Source of the DNA: Marsupella aquatica
Taxonomy: Eukaryota > Marchantiophyta
Length of the DNA: 64,000 nt
NCBI GenBank assembly: GCA_973895155.1
Contig: OZ316892.1
Span: 29,822,001-29,886,000 of the forward strand
Direction of reading: 5' to 3'
Part shown: piece by piece, positions 23,738 through 34,011 of the stretch
How the letters are laid out: every line of letters begins with the position of its first letter
Numbering within the stretch: the first letter of the stretch is position 1
Translations under genes and position numbers: made by a program
The notes under the pieces: model-generated
Databases searched by the model: none
What the model was told of the DNA's origin: nothing
Seen by the model: the letters and a program-made list of their open reading frames with translations, nothing else

Positions 23738-24800
23738 CTGCGAAAGTGTTACGAACAAGCTGTGAGTGCTCTGATTATCAGGAGTCATACTTTGACATAA
23801 CGAAGCACACGTCGGTAAGTGGATTGGAGTGACGACTACCTCGGAAACCTCCCTCGCTACCGTTTCAATTAGAAGGTGTTATAATCGCTGGAAGACTGCA
23901 GTCGACCAAATTAAGCCAAAGCTCCTAAGCCGCCTCCACACCTCGCTACGCTCCGCCTCCCGTCAGGACGTTGATTTCAATTGCTCACAAGCACCTTGTT
24001 TCCGCGATCCTGTTGTCAAGTAAAGAGCCAAGTCCAAGTAGAAAGGATCGAATTTACCTGTCAGATTGGCGGGGAGCTGATCCGGACCCAAATTCGGACA
24101 GGTAAGCTCACTGGTGAATGATCGTGAAGGGCGGTCGTTGCTAGATATATTAGCTCGTCGGTACATGATCTGGAAGCTTCTGCACTTCTGATTGGGTCAA
24201 ACCGTAGAAAGTTCACGACAGAAGACCTGCTGGCAGAAGTTGACACTTATCAGTAATTGCACACCAAGTAAACCAGCGCCCATGCCATGATGATATGAAG
24301 TGCTCAAATAGGAAAATCATAGCGACAGACGCTCGCCTAGATATCTCCCTTCGTAGGCTGCCTGTAGTCTAATGTGCACCAACTTCATGTAGATAGGGGC
24401 AGCTTCTGTTTGGGCTGGAAAATATGCGAAACATAGATGTCGTGCTGGTACTCTTATGCTGGCTAACTTAAATACTGGAGAAAGGGACAGATTACGTTTG
24501 TGCTGGAAACATATGCGAAACATAGCTATCGTATTGAGAGGCTTGTGCAGTACAGAACAGCGGATCATTATGCGTTACTAACGGTTGTTAGGGAGACCTC
24601 AAAACAATCCGCACCAAGGGAAACTTCAGAAGAATTACAGTTTCCCACCCAAATTTAGAAGGAAAGACCTGAACGGACGGTCTCATCCTGACACAGACAA
24701 AAAAAATGGGGCCGAGATCGTAATGCTGCCTGCGTCGTCGCGTCGAGGAATTGGAATTAAAGCGTTTCAGAGTGGTTTGAGGGTCACATAGCAGTTGGCT
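23738..24800. repeat. 5' flank of XH copy 3
   Basis: This is the counterpart of 3,797-4,740. It presumably holds the promoter and any leading exon of copy 3. The near identity of the two flanks, compared with the more distant flank of copy 2, puts units I and III as the most recent pair for this segment. Confidence 0.5.
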
Positions 24801-24829
24801 GCATCCTACCTAGTAATATCATGTCCATC

Positions 24830-25070
24830 TTTCGGTCTGGCAAACTGTAGATTCTGTCTTTCTTCTCGCTGCCTGTGCCTGATGATTGAAGTGCCGATGT
24901 GCATCCATCGTTCCGTCTGGAAATTAATAAGCTGCAGTTTCTCAGTTTCTCTCCTTTCTTTCTCGCTTACCGTGCCTGATAATACAAGTGCATCCATCTT
25001 TCCGTCTGGCACTGCAGTTTTACTCTTTCCTTCTCGGTTACCGTGCCTGATACTTTATTAGTGCACCTAT
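24830..25070. repeat. Pyrimidine-rich tandem repeat (unit III copy)
   Basis: Three modules of the ttccgtctgg...ttctcgcttaccgtgcctgat type, as in 11,415-11,670 of unit II, ending only a few bases before the transposon insertion at 25,087. Confidence 0.7.
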
Positions 25071-25086
25071 ATACGGCACAAGCCTT

Positions 25087-26175
25087 ACCGCGCGTTAAAT
25101 CTACACTGCGTTAATGTTCCCTTATTTTCCTGGGCCCCCGTACACTGCCCGTCCCAGTCCCCGATGCTGCTGCCCGTTCCGGCCCGAGTGTGGCAAAACA
25201 TAAACCAATACTCTACCATTTTGTCATGCGCTCCGGCCCGATCAATTTTGCGCTGTCGACTTTGGGTTTATATTTTGCACCCTTCACTTTTTGTTGCCCG
25301 ATGTTATGTTTTAAGAGCCTAGTGTTTTGGTTAAGAGGCATGATTGATAGAGCCTTGGTTGACGTTTTGCCAAATGCTTCTTCTCAATGGAGTTATGGTT
25401 TATGTTCTGGCAACACTTTTTTCCAATGGAGTCATGCCTATTTCGTAATAGAGTCTAAGTGTTAAGGGGAGCCTAACACTTTGGTTGAGACTCATGGTTG
25501 ACAGAGTCTTCGTTTACGTTGTGCCATATATTTATTCTCTATGGAGTTATGGTTTATGTTCTCGCAACACTACTTTCCAATGGAGCCATGCCTATTTCGT
25601 AATAGAGTCTAAGTGTTAAGGGGAGCCTAACTCTTTGGTTCATACTCATGGTTGATAGAGTCTTGGTTTATGTTGTGCCATATACTTATTCTCTATGGAG
25701 TTATGGTTTATGTTCTGGCAACACTTCTTTCCAATGGAGTCATGCCTATTTTTGAATAGAATCTAAGTGTTAAGGGGAGCCTAGCACTTTGGTTCAGACT
25801 CATGGTTGATAGAGTCTTGGTTTATGTTGTGCCATATACTTAAATTCTCTATGGAGTTGTGGATGGTTTATGTTTTGGCAACACTTCTTTCCAAAAAGTT
25901 GAAGGCACAAGGTCCTGGCATGCACAAGGTCCTGACATGCACAAGGTCAATTGAGCGGATCGGGCTACAAAAAGTGAAGGGTGCCAAAACATAAACCGAA
26001 AGTCGATGGCGCAAAATTGATCGGGCCGGAGCGCCTGACAAAATGGTAGAGTATTGGTTTATGTTTTGCCACACTCGGGCCGGAACGGGCAGCAGCATCG
26101 GGGATCAGGACGGGCAGTGTACGGGGGCCCAGGAAAATTGGGGAGCATTAACGCAGGGTAGATTTAACGCGCGGT
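25087..26175. mobile_element. Non-autonomous Mutator-like element with 214-bp TIRs
   Basis: The first 214 bases (25,087-25,300, starting accgcgcgttaaatct) and the reverse complement of the last 215 (25,961-26,175) agree with about 14 differences. Flanking bases are a 9-bp near-perfect target duplication, acaagcctt (25,078-25,086) and gcaagcctt (26,176-26,184). Unit II has the uninterrupted site at about 11,684-11,700 (gcaagctttcaattctatgg), so the ends are directly confirmed by an empty site. Long TIRs with a 9-bp duplication are the pattern of Mutator-like elements. There is no transposase frame; the interior is a tandem repeat. It needs a transposase from elsewhere to move. Confidence 0.88.
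25314..25890. repeat. Tandem repeat of 154-156 bp inside the transposon
   Basis: The module containing atggagttatggtttatgtt, caacactt.tttccaatgga and taagtgttaaggggagccta recurs with the ctc.atggag landmark at 25,383, 25,537, 25,691 and 25,847. Copies differ by a few bases. The array fills the space between the two TIRs. Confidence 0.85.
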
Positions 26176-28129
26176 GCAAGCCTTCAATTCTATGGGAAAT
26201 GTGCCTAAACCCTCCTGCCAATTCAAATCGAATTTAGATCGAACCTCTACCTGCAGCCAATTATATTGAAGGCGCAGGATCTCGGATCTCTCGATTTCAA
26301 GACGGTGGAACTGCCTTCAACCATAAAAGACAATCAAGACGGTGAATCTGGGAAAGTTAGACTGTCAGCTGTTTTATCTGCTTCGTCAGTGAAGGCAATG
26401 TCGAAACACATAGTGTACAGGATCCCGGCAGCGAAGCACTGTCAAACCCAGTGATTTACAGGATCCCGTCAACAGCACTAGTCAAACCAAGTGATTTACA
26501 GGATCCCAACGTACGCAGCACGGAGATTTTCACAACTAGCACTAACGGACCCTAGCACTTGGTGCACCCGATGCGAATTAGACCAACAGGACGATATTGG
26601 TTAGGGTTTAGGCAGATTGTATGGAGGTTAATGCTGCATGTTCTGCAGCTTTGTGCATTTTCCCGAAGAACCTCCTTCACCTACAGACTGTTCAAGTCTT
26701 TGTCGGTGCTGCAGCATCGTTACCTCAGGAATGAAACTTACCCGGGAAACTCTGGCACACCGGAAACTCTGGCACACAATGAGGGCTATCATCTGCTGGA
26801 ATATTTGGAAAAACAGAAGTACCCCATCTGCTGGAATATTTGAATGAGGGCTATCATCTGTTGGAATATTTGGAAAGACAAAGGTACGCACTTCATAGGA
26901 CACCTCTGGCCCAACCCGCAAGGAGTCATCCAAAAATCATGGCATCGGCTAGGAATCTATATTAGACGGGACTGGCCCAGCAGAAAGTCAAGATACCTAC
27001 CTGCAAGACTACTTTTGGAGATGACCAACCCAGAGATGTGTATACTTTTCAAGTCCCACCTGTTCCTCCAAGCCCCCCTCACTCTCAAGTTTTGAGACTG
27101 ATAGAGTCCACTCTCTTTCACAGACCCATTGGAAGGAACACCCTCAGAATCTGATCACTAGCCAGTCAGTCTTTACGATAGGACCCACTAGAAGGAAACT
27201 CTCTGGAACCTGATCACTGGCAGGTCTTCAGTATGTTATTCAAATTATAGTTTCTAAATTACTTGTTTAGTGTCTTGAGGAGTGTGTTATTCAAATTATA
27301 GTTTCTAAATTACTTGTTGAGTTTCCAGACTGTAGTATCAAATAAATTTACTTGTTTAATTGCTTCCTTTTGAGGCCCAGCTTCTTCCCTGGTAGCCACC
27401 TCCCCAGTTTTAGCACTTCAACCTTTAGGTCACTTGGGCTGGTGTCCCCTTTTTGGGCTCCCCGTTTTGTATGCTGACTATTTAATGGATTTCATTTGGT
27501 TTTTTGAAGGGGAAAAAAAATGTGTGTAATAGTTTCGTAGTTAGCAAATCCTACCACCTGCTTCCTACCACCTGCAGTTGCCCCTACCGGCATGCAACTA
27601 GCTATCCGTTCATCCGTGGGATAGAATTCATCATGCCAGTACTTCATTTGCAGTTCTGCACTTATGTAGTTATGTATGTTCAGACACGAGTTTATGAGTA
27701 TCATTACTCTGAGACACCCCACCATGATTGAAACCCATGACCGGCTCTTAGCCTCTTACAACCCGATCAGAAATTTGGTCAAAATTCTGATGTAAATACG
27801 AACATTTGCTGTTTGGTAATAGAATACGGAGTAGTACTTAATATAACAGATTTCAAGGTCTTTCAAGGTTTCTGGTCTTGTACACGATTCGCATGTATAT
27901 TTCAGAAGTTGTCATTGATAGCAGCCTGTTCAAAATGCTGTCATGGGAAACTCCGTCATGTCCATCACATTTGCCATGCAACAGAAATTCGCTTCCACCA
28001 ATTCCGGCCAGCTATTCGTCTTCACTAATTCGGTTCTGTGGCATTCGTTCTCTGATTCTTCTATTCTAATTTCGCCGTGGTTTGACATCACCGAGGACAT
28101 CACCACACATATTACAGAACATTGTTGAG

Positions 28130-29300
28130 CCAACACTGAATTCTTAACGATTTCTTTCTTAGATCATAGAGAGGAAGTTTTCAATAAAACTGAGATCACC
28201 ACACTTATCACAGAACATTGTTGAGAGCACTCCTGGGCCCATATATATTGAATTCTTAAGGATTCCTTCCCAACGAGCACAGTGAGTAAATTCTCAATAA
28301 CACTTGACTAACCGGGTGAGAGGATATAGAGAGAAGAGGTTAATTACCCCTTGGTGACACATTGAATGTTAACAGTTTCTTCATTAATCTAAACTACTTT
28401 GTCACTAAATATGTTTAAATTGACAACAGTGCCATGGCTTTTTCTTTTTACAAATATGCAGGGGTTTTGTATAAAGATGAAAATTTTGACAGAGTAACCA
28501 GGGCGGGTTTATACAAAAAAGAGTAGCATATTTATAATTATTAGCCCAACTACACGTTCCTTGAAAGTTAATAGAGACAAGACAAAAAGAATTTGCAAAA
28601 CACATCTTATGCTATTTCCGTTTCATCTTTGCCCCCGTCTTTGCCCATCCCTCTATAAAATTTGTTTCCCCTCATTTTTGTTCCTCCTCATTTTCAATTT
28701 TGTCCCTTATTGAGAGTGACGAGCTAGAGGCTTCATTCTAGATGGGTAGTAGAAAATAACTTTGCTTCACGCCTTATTAGCCCTACCATCTGTTCCTTGC
28801 ACATAAATAGATAATAAAAAATCTTGCAAAAAATAGGATTTATCCTATTTCCAGTTCATCTTTGCCTCATCCCTGTTTTTATATGGAGTCAATGTCACTT
28901 TTCTTCATCTTTGCTCTCTTTCTTGTCCACCCTCATTCTCAGTTTTGTCCTTATTGGGGGTTACATCTACAGTAGAGGTTTCACCCTAGATAGTAGGCCT
29001 TTAAAGTTGATTAGTTTGCAAATTATTAGTAAGATAACAAAAAAATGGCAATATTTGTAAAATAGAACATGTTTAGTGGTAGTTAAAAACTGCTTACAAC
29101 TTAAGATCATAGTCTCAGTAAGTTTTCAATAGAACTGAGATCGTCACACATATTACAGAACATTGTTGAGAGTGCTCCAGTGCCTGCATTGAATTCTTAA
29201 CGATTTCTTTCTAATTAAATATCATAGTGTGAAAATTTGCATAAAACTTGACTAACCGGGTGAGAATATATACATCGACAGGGGGAGAGGTTACCCCCTG
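28130..29300. repeat. Duplicated block in unit III around cagaacattgttgagag
   Basis: The block atca.cacac.tat.acagaacattgttgagag..cc..tgaattctta..gattt and the following acttgactaaccgggtgaga occur around 28,195-28,345 and again around 29,135-29,300. Unit II has one copy (13,300-13,440). About 0.8 kb of AT-rich sequence without genes lies between them, so this is either a local duplication or an insertion with long flanking direct repeats. Confidence 0.65.
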
Positions 29301-30562
29301 GTGACTAGACGTGGATAAGTAGCATACTTAGCGCTAGTTCACCCAATTAGTCAAATGCTACACGACAGTCATGCCATCTAGCATTTTCTCTCTAGTCACC
29401 AATGATCTCTATAATCAGTGCCTTATCAGTCGGCGTGATTGGGGGAGCACTTGATCTAATTTGTGCTAAATTCCAACTTATACATAGGACGTAGCTCCAT
29501 GGATATGATTGTATTAATATGTGGGCAGCACAATCATGAACAAAGGATAGGCTTGCAGACCAGCACTGGATCTGTTCATACGGCCGCCAAGGCGCTGCAA
29601 AGCACAGCTACGCTGACACTTACGTTATGGCCCTCGAATGCCACTCCTACAAGAATTACCGTAAATGTAAACCAAAAATGCAAACCCTTCTTGTGAATCG
29701 TCCTTTGGATTTTCATTGAAGTTTTATGGCCATAGGACCCCCTAGCCAACCTTGACCCAAGAGTCTCTCATTTAATCTCGTTGTTGCTGACACGGATTGA
29801 GGCCTCCTCCTCTTAATTTGGGCCTAGCCCTCTTTGGGGCCTTCTTAGGGTCTCTCCCTTTTCCTATTTCCCCCCTTCATTGGGCCCTTGGCCTTTGGGA
29901 TAATGTCTCCTGATTTGGCTTGTTGATTCTTTGGCAGTTTGACATATATATTTGTGACTAATTAACACTAATTGAGGCCTACTCCTCCTAAGCATAACTT
30001 ATAACACTCCCCCCTCCCCCTCTAGCTCGCCTTGCTGCAAGATTCTTCAATTTTCTCCAATAAACAAGAGCTTCTACAATGCCTTGTAAACAGGAAGTTA
30101 CTCTACTAAAAAACCCTCCTCATGAGACTTCCTTTGTATTTTCAGTGAAGGCTAGGTTATGGCCAAAATCTCATTGCCACCCCGCCGGCAAGATTCCTAG
30201 ACTTAAATCTTTCTGTTAGTGACACAGATCAAGGCTGTAACTCCTCCTAAACATAATTTTTCAAAGTAACTTACAATGAGAATTACGCTTGATAACCCAT
30301 AGGCTGTTCCCAGTTTAGGGGCTTTAATTTAATCCCCCATTTAATCCCCTGCTCACTGCCTTGGGGATTACATCCCATAAACCCCTCCAGCCCATGAACG
30401 GGTTACCCCACACTTGAGTGTAAGTGACAAAGATAACCACCTAACCTTCCATCCAAACAAGCAAGTTTTGGGGCTGTCACCGCGAAATCTATGTTATGCT
30501 CACTGTATGTAAGGGTTTCTGGGTTGCACCTCCCATGTGAGTACTCCCTGCACCCCCCTTCA

Positions 30563-30584
30563 CCCCCCCCCCCCCCCCCCCCCC
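30563..30584. repeat. Poly-C tract, 22 bases
   Basis: There is an uninterrupted run of C, where unit II has only short mixed C/T sequence (14,698-14,708). It could be a true expansion or a sequencing or assembly length artefact. Confidence 0.9.
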
Positions 30585-32650
30585 TCTCCCGCAAGTCTGG
30601 TCTTTTGGTATTTACTAGATTACATCTTTTAGGCAAGGAAGTGTTTTATGGAATGAAACCCTAAATGCATAACCTCTTTTGTGAAATGGCGCATTCAACA
30701 ACTTTTACATAACAATGTCTTTCCTTCACATAATCTTTTGTGCAAGTACATTCTATGAAAGGGTATCTTTTGTGCAAGGACATATTCTACGCAATGCACC
30801 CATATTGAGCAAATGGTTAACTACTCGGTTAACTACAGTATATGGTGACATTGATTCTCAAAATCCCACAAAAAATAGCATGTTCTTTCATTTACATAGC
30901 TGTATTGTTGCAAATTAAATGTTATTGTCAATGTCAATTTAATGAGTACTACGAGTTACTCGAGGTGGAACCCTCCAGTCGAGCCTCCAATTCTTTACAG
31001 GAGGAACTTACAGCTAAAGACTTGATGGGGGGGCCTGCAGGGAAACAAATCCCTAACAGGCCATACGTTTGAACTGCTGGAACTTGCTGGGCCCCCAGTC
31101 CCTGCAACCCAGCCCCTCGAGCCCTTGGAGTTGCTTCACAGTTAACCTGTGTGGTACCCTCCCTCGATCTGGGTATCCCATTTATCCCCATCAGCCTATT
31201 TCTCAAGGTTTATCCTTTAATTTTGCCACCCGAGAATCTTACGTGATGTGAAATAGAAGATTCTAGTAATATTCCCTATGTAATGTTCTTAGATTTATGT
31301 TGGACCATTAGATTTCTCTAGATTTTAAAAAAAAACCTTGAGATTCTGTGGCTAGGTAGGAAGTGGCTAATGGAGAAAAAAAACACAAACCAATTTTTTG
31401 CCAAAATGGTGTGTTTTAGTGGGGTGGAATTTGGTAGGAATCTGGACTCTGAGACGTAAACAAGCGTGTCACATTCATTTTGGAATTTTGAGTCCTACTC
31501 AAGTTTGGTAGGAATTTTGACTTTTTGTCACATTAACTAGGAATAATGAGAACCTAGGTCCGTTTGAGTTATACATAAGTTATACATGTATTTTCAAACA
31601 AGAGTACACTAAATTGCATCTAGACAGTACATATGGTGGATTGACTTTTATAGTTGTATAGTATGTAACAACTAAAAAATGAAAAAACTAATATGACAGG
31701 TCCTGAGAAAGGGTTACAAGGGCAAGAGGCCCCATTAAGTATATATTCGAAGAGTTAGGGGCTTTTCAGGAATATCTTTAGCAGGCCCCATCAAGTATTT
31801 TGCTGCTTGGTGTGCCAAACAAGTTATGAAAAGTGACGACATTCCCACTAACTTCTGAAAAGGTTTTTTTAGTGTCAAAAACTTGCCAAATTCCACCTCT
31901 CCAAAAAGTTTTGGCCATTTTTGGCGCTAGTATTTTTCTGTCTCATTAGCAAGTGTTCCACTTGTTCCACTTGTTCCACCTAATCACATATTCCATTACC
32001 CAGAATCTAACAACCATCCTTAAATGTAACGGTCAGAAACAAAATCAGAAAAATAATATTTTAAACATCTTCTCCTTCACCCACTAGACATGTGCCACTC
32101 TGGCGGAAAAGTAAAAAAACTCAAAATATACACTGCCACATTCCCACTGGTCCTGAAAAGTGACAGGCCGGCAACGATTATAGTTCTCCTTGCCTCGTAT
32201 ATCAAATTTTGATACCACACCATGATTATTTTGGTATCTTTTGGGCACACTAGAATCAAGTGTGGCCTGCCGGTTCTGGGAGTCCACAATGGGCGTCACC
32301 GCTGGTACTTTTATGTCAATCCACATGGTTCATTTGTATTCCCCCGTCCCCTTTCAATGTCAGCAGGGAGAAGGCCAGACTGCAAATTGCTCTGCATGTG
32401 GGATGAGCCGTGGGGTTCACTTTAGTTCTTGAGATTTTGGGGGCTCTTTACAAGCATGAGACGACAAAAAAATTCTTTGCAAGTGGCACGACCAATGGGA
32501 TCCCTTTAGTTCTCGAGATTTGGGGGTGGGCTTTACAAGAATGAGAGAATAAAGTCATGCTCTGCAAGTTGCATGACCGGTGGGGGTAGCTTTATTTGGG
32601 TTTTACAAGAACGATGGGACCGAAAATGAAGGTCATTTGCGTTTTACTAC

Positions 32651-34011
32651 ACCTAATACACAGGTCTAGACTAGAGGCCTCCTGACCAAGGAAGGAGACA
32701 GTGAAGTAGTGCATTTATTGCTGTTTCGACAAAGTAAAAAGAGACTCAAGAATTGTTTGTTTGCTCGACAATGGGTCCAGATTTGGTCACTTTAAATACA
32801 TACAGGTAGGGCTCTGTTCAAGTAAACCACAGGTGCAGCCATAAAAGGACAGAGCATTTCTAACCAACCCCAAATTTAAGGAGATATCCCCCCTAATATC
32901 CCGCCCAAGATTGTCAAACGTCATTTAGAACTGATCATGTAATAATGTCTAACTTTCTTTCCACAATTCACTCAATGTGAGTAATTATGATATGAGCAGA
33001 AAATAGATGGTAGTTTGCTACCAAGTTTGCAACCATCTATCCAGGCTTCAGAACAATATCCAAGCATTTTGGCAAATTTGGAGGTTCATAGGATCTTCAC
33101 TTTTTGGGCCCAACTTGAACTGGACGTTAGAATGCATCAGGAGATCAGGAGGGCAGAGTTCAATTGAGATCGATGGTGGCGCAACGAGATTGTATCGAAA
33201 CTTGTTCCAGACACAGAGACCAACTTGATCTGAGCTTCAAATACTGCTGAAGCAACGCTCTGACGTCAAGAGATAGAACAATCATAAGCTGTGCTTTCAA
33301 AAAGGCAATAATTCGGCACGAAGAAACTGCATGCATTTGGGACCAATCGTTATACCTCAATTGATATGTGCCCACTGCCCAGCTAGCCAGCTGGTTGAAG
33401 GTAAATTGCGAGTGAAAGTTTGAGGTTGAGAACCCAAAAAGGGAACATTTGTTTCAGATCTCTCCACTTGGTAATCCGTAACGTAGACTCAGTCAACTGT
33501 GATACCTAATGAAAAGCTCAACCGACGGAGGAACAAAAAGGAAGAGAGGACCAATCATCTCGATTGGTGCAGTTGCTGACGCAGATGCAGAACAATGCTG
33601 TGCTGTATCAATCCGACAGCCACTACGAAAATTGCAAAGGAAGTAGATCACGAACAAAGAGTAGCTGAAAAGATATGAAGCAGCCCACTGTGAACAAAAA
33701 TTGCCAATTAAGGGGAGATTTGCGGTGATTCGATTTTATCCCTTTACCGCAGTTGTCATCGGATTTGATTCCGCTCCAGCTTGCCAGTTACTAGAATCTC
33801 CAAAGAAAATAAACTTTTCTAGATTCTGTGACTTGGGCGGGTCCCTTCTCAACAAGATGCTACAGATAAGTTGGGTGAGGCACAAATTCATTAACACGTC
33901 TCAAATAGTCAAGTTAACTAGTCACGTACTATTCTCAGTTGTCAGCGGCTCAAATCTTAGACTTGTGGCCATTGTTGGCAAAGCGAAATTCTACTGTAGG
34001 CCTGGATTTTC
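32651..34011. other. Spacer upstream of the CCD gene; promoter region
   Basis: The stretch is outside the duplicated units, with no match elsewhere in the window. Several frames of up to 126 codons are present but none resembles a protein; the longest (33,701-34,081) overlaps the CCD start in another frame. This is the probable 5' UTR and promoter of the dioxygenase gene. Confidence 0.5.

Larger units (their letters stand above)
26185..32650. repeat. Body of duplicated unit III, non-coding
   Basis: This continues the unit after the transposon, colinear with 11,690-17,400 of unit II. Locally it carries its own changes: an amplified ctgctggaatatttg block at 26,795-26,880, a duplication at 28.1-29.3 kb, a diverged stretch at about 31,430-31,990 and no counterpart of the 16.45-17.15 kb insertion. 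No frame is conserved as protein between the copies. The match to unit II ends near 32,640. Confidence 0.7.

Noticed and set aside
25087-26175. hAT element instead of a Mutator-like element
   Set aside because: An 8-bp duplication (caagcctt) is also possible to read, but TIRs of 214 bp are far too long for typical hAT ends and a 9-bp duplication fits with one mismatch.
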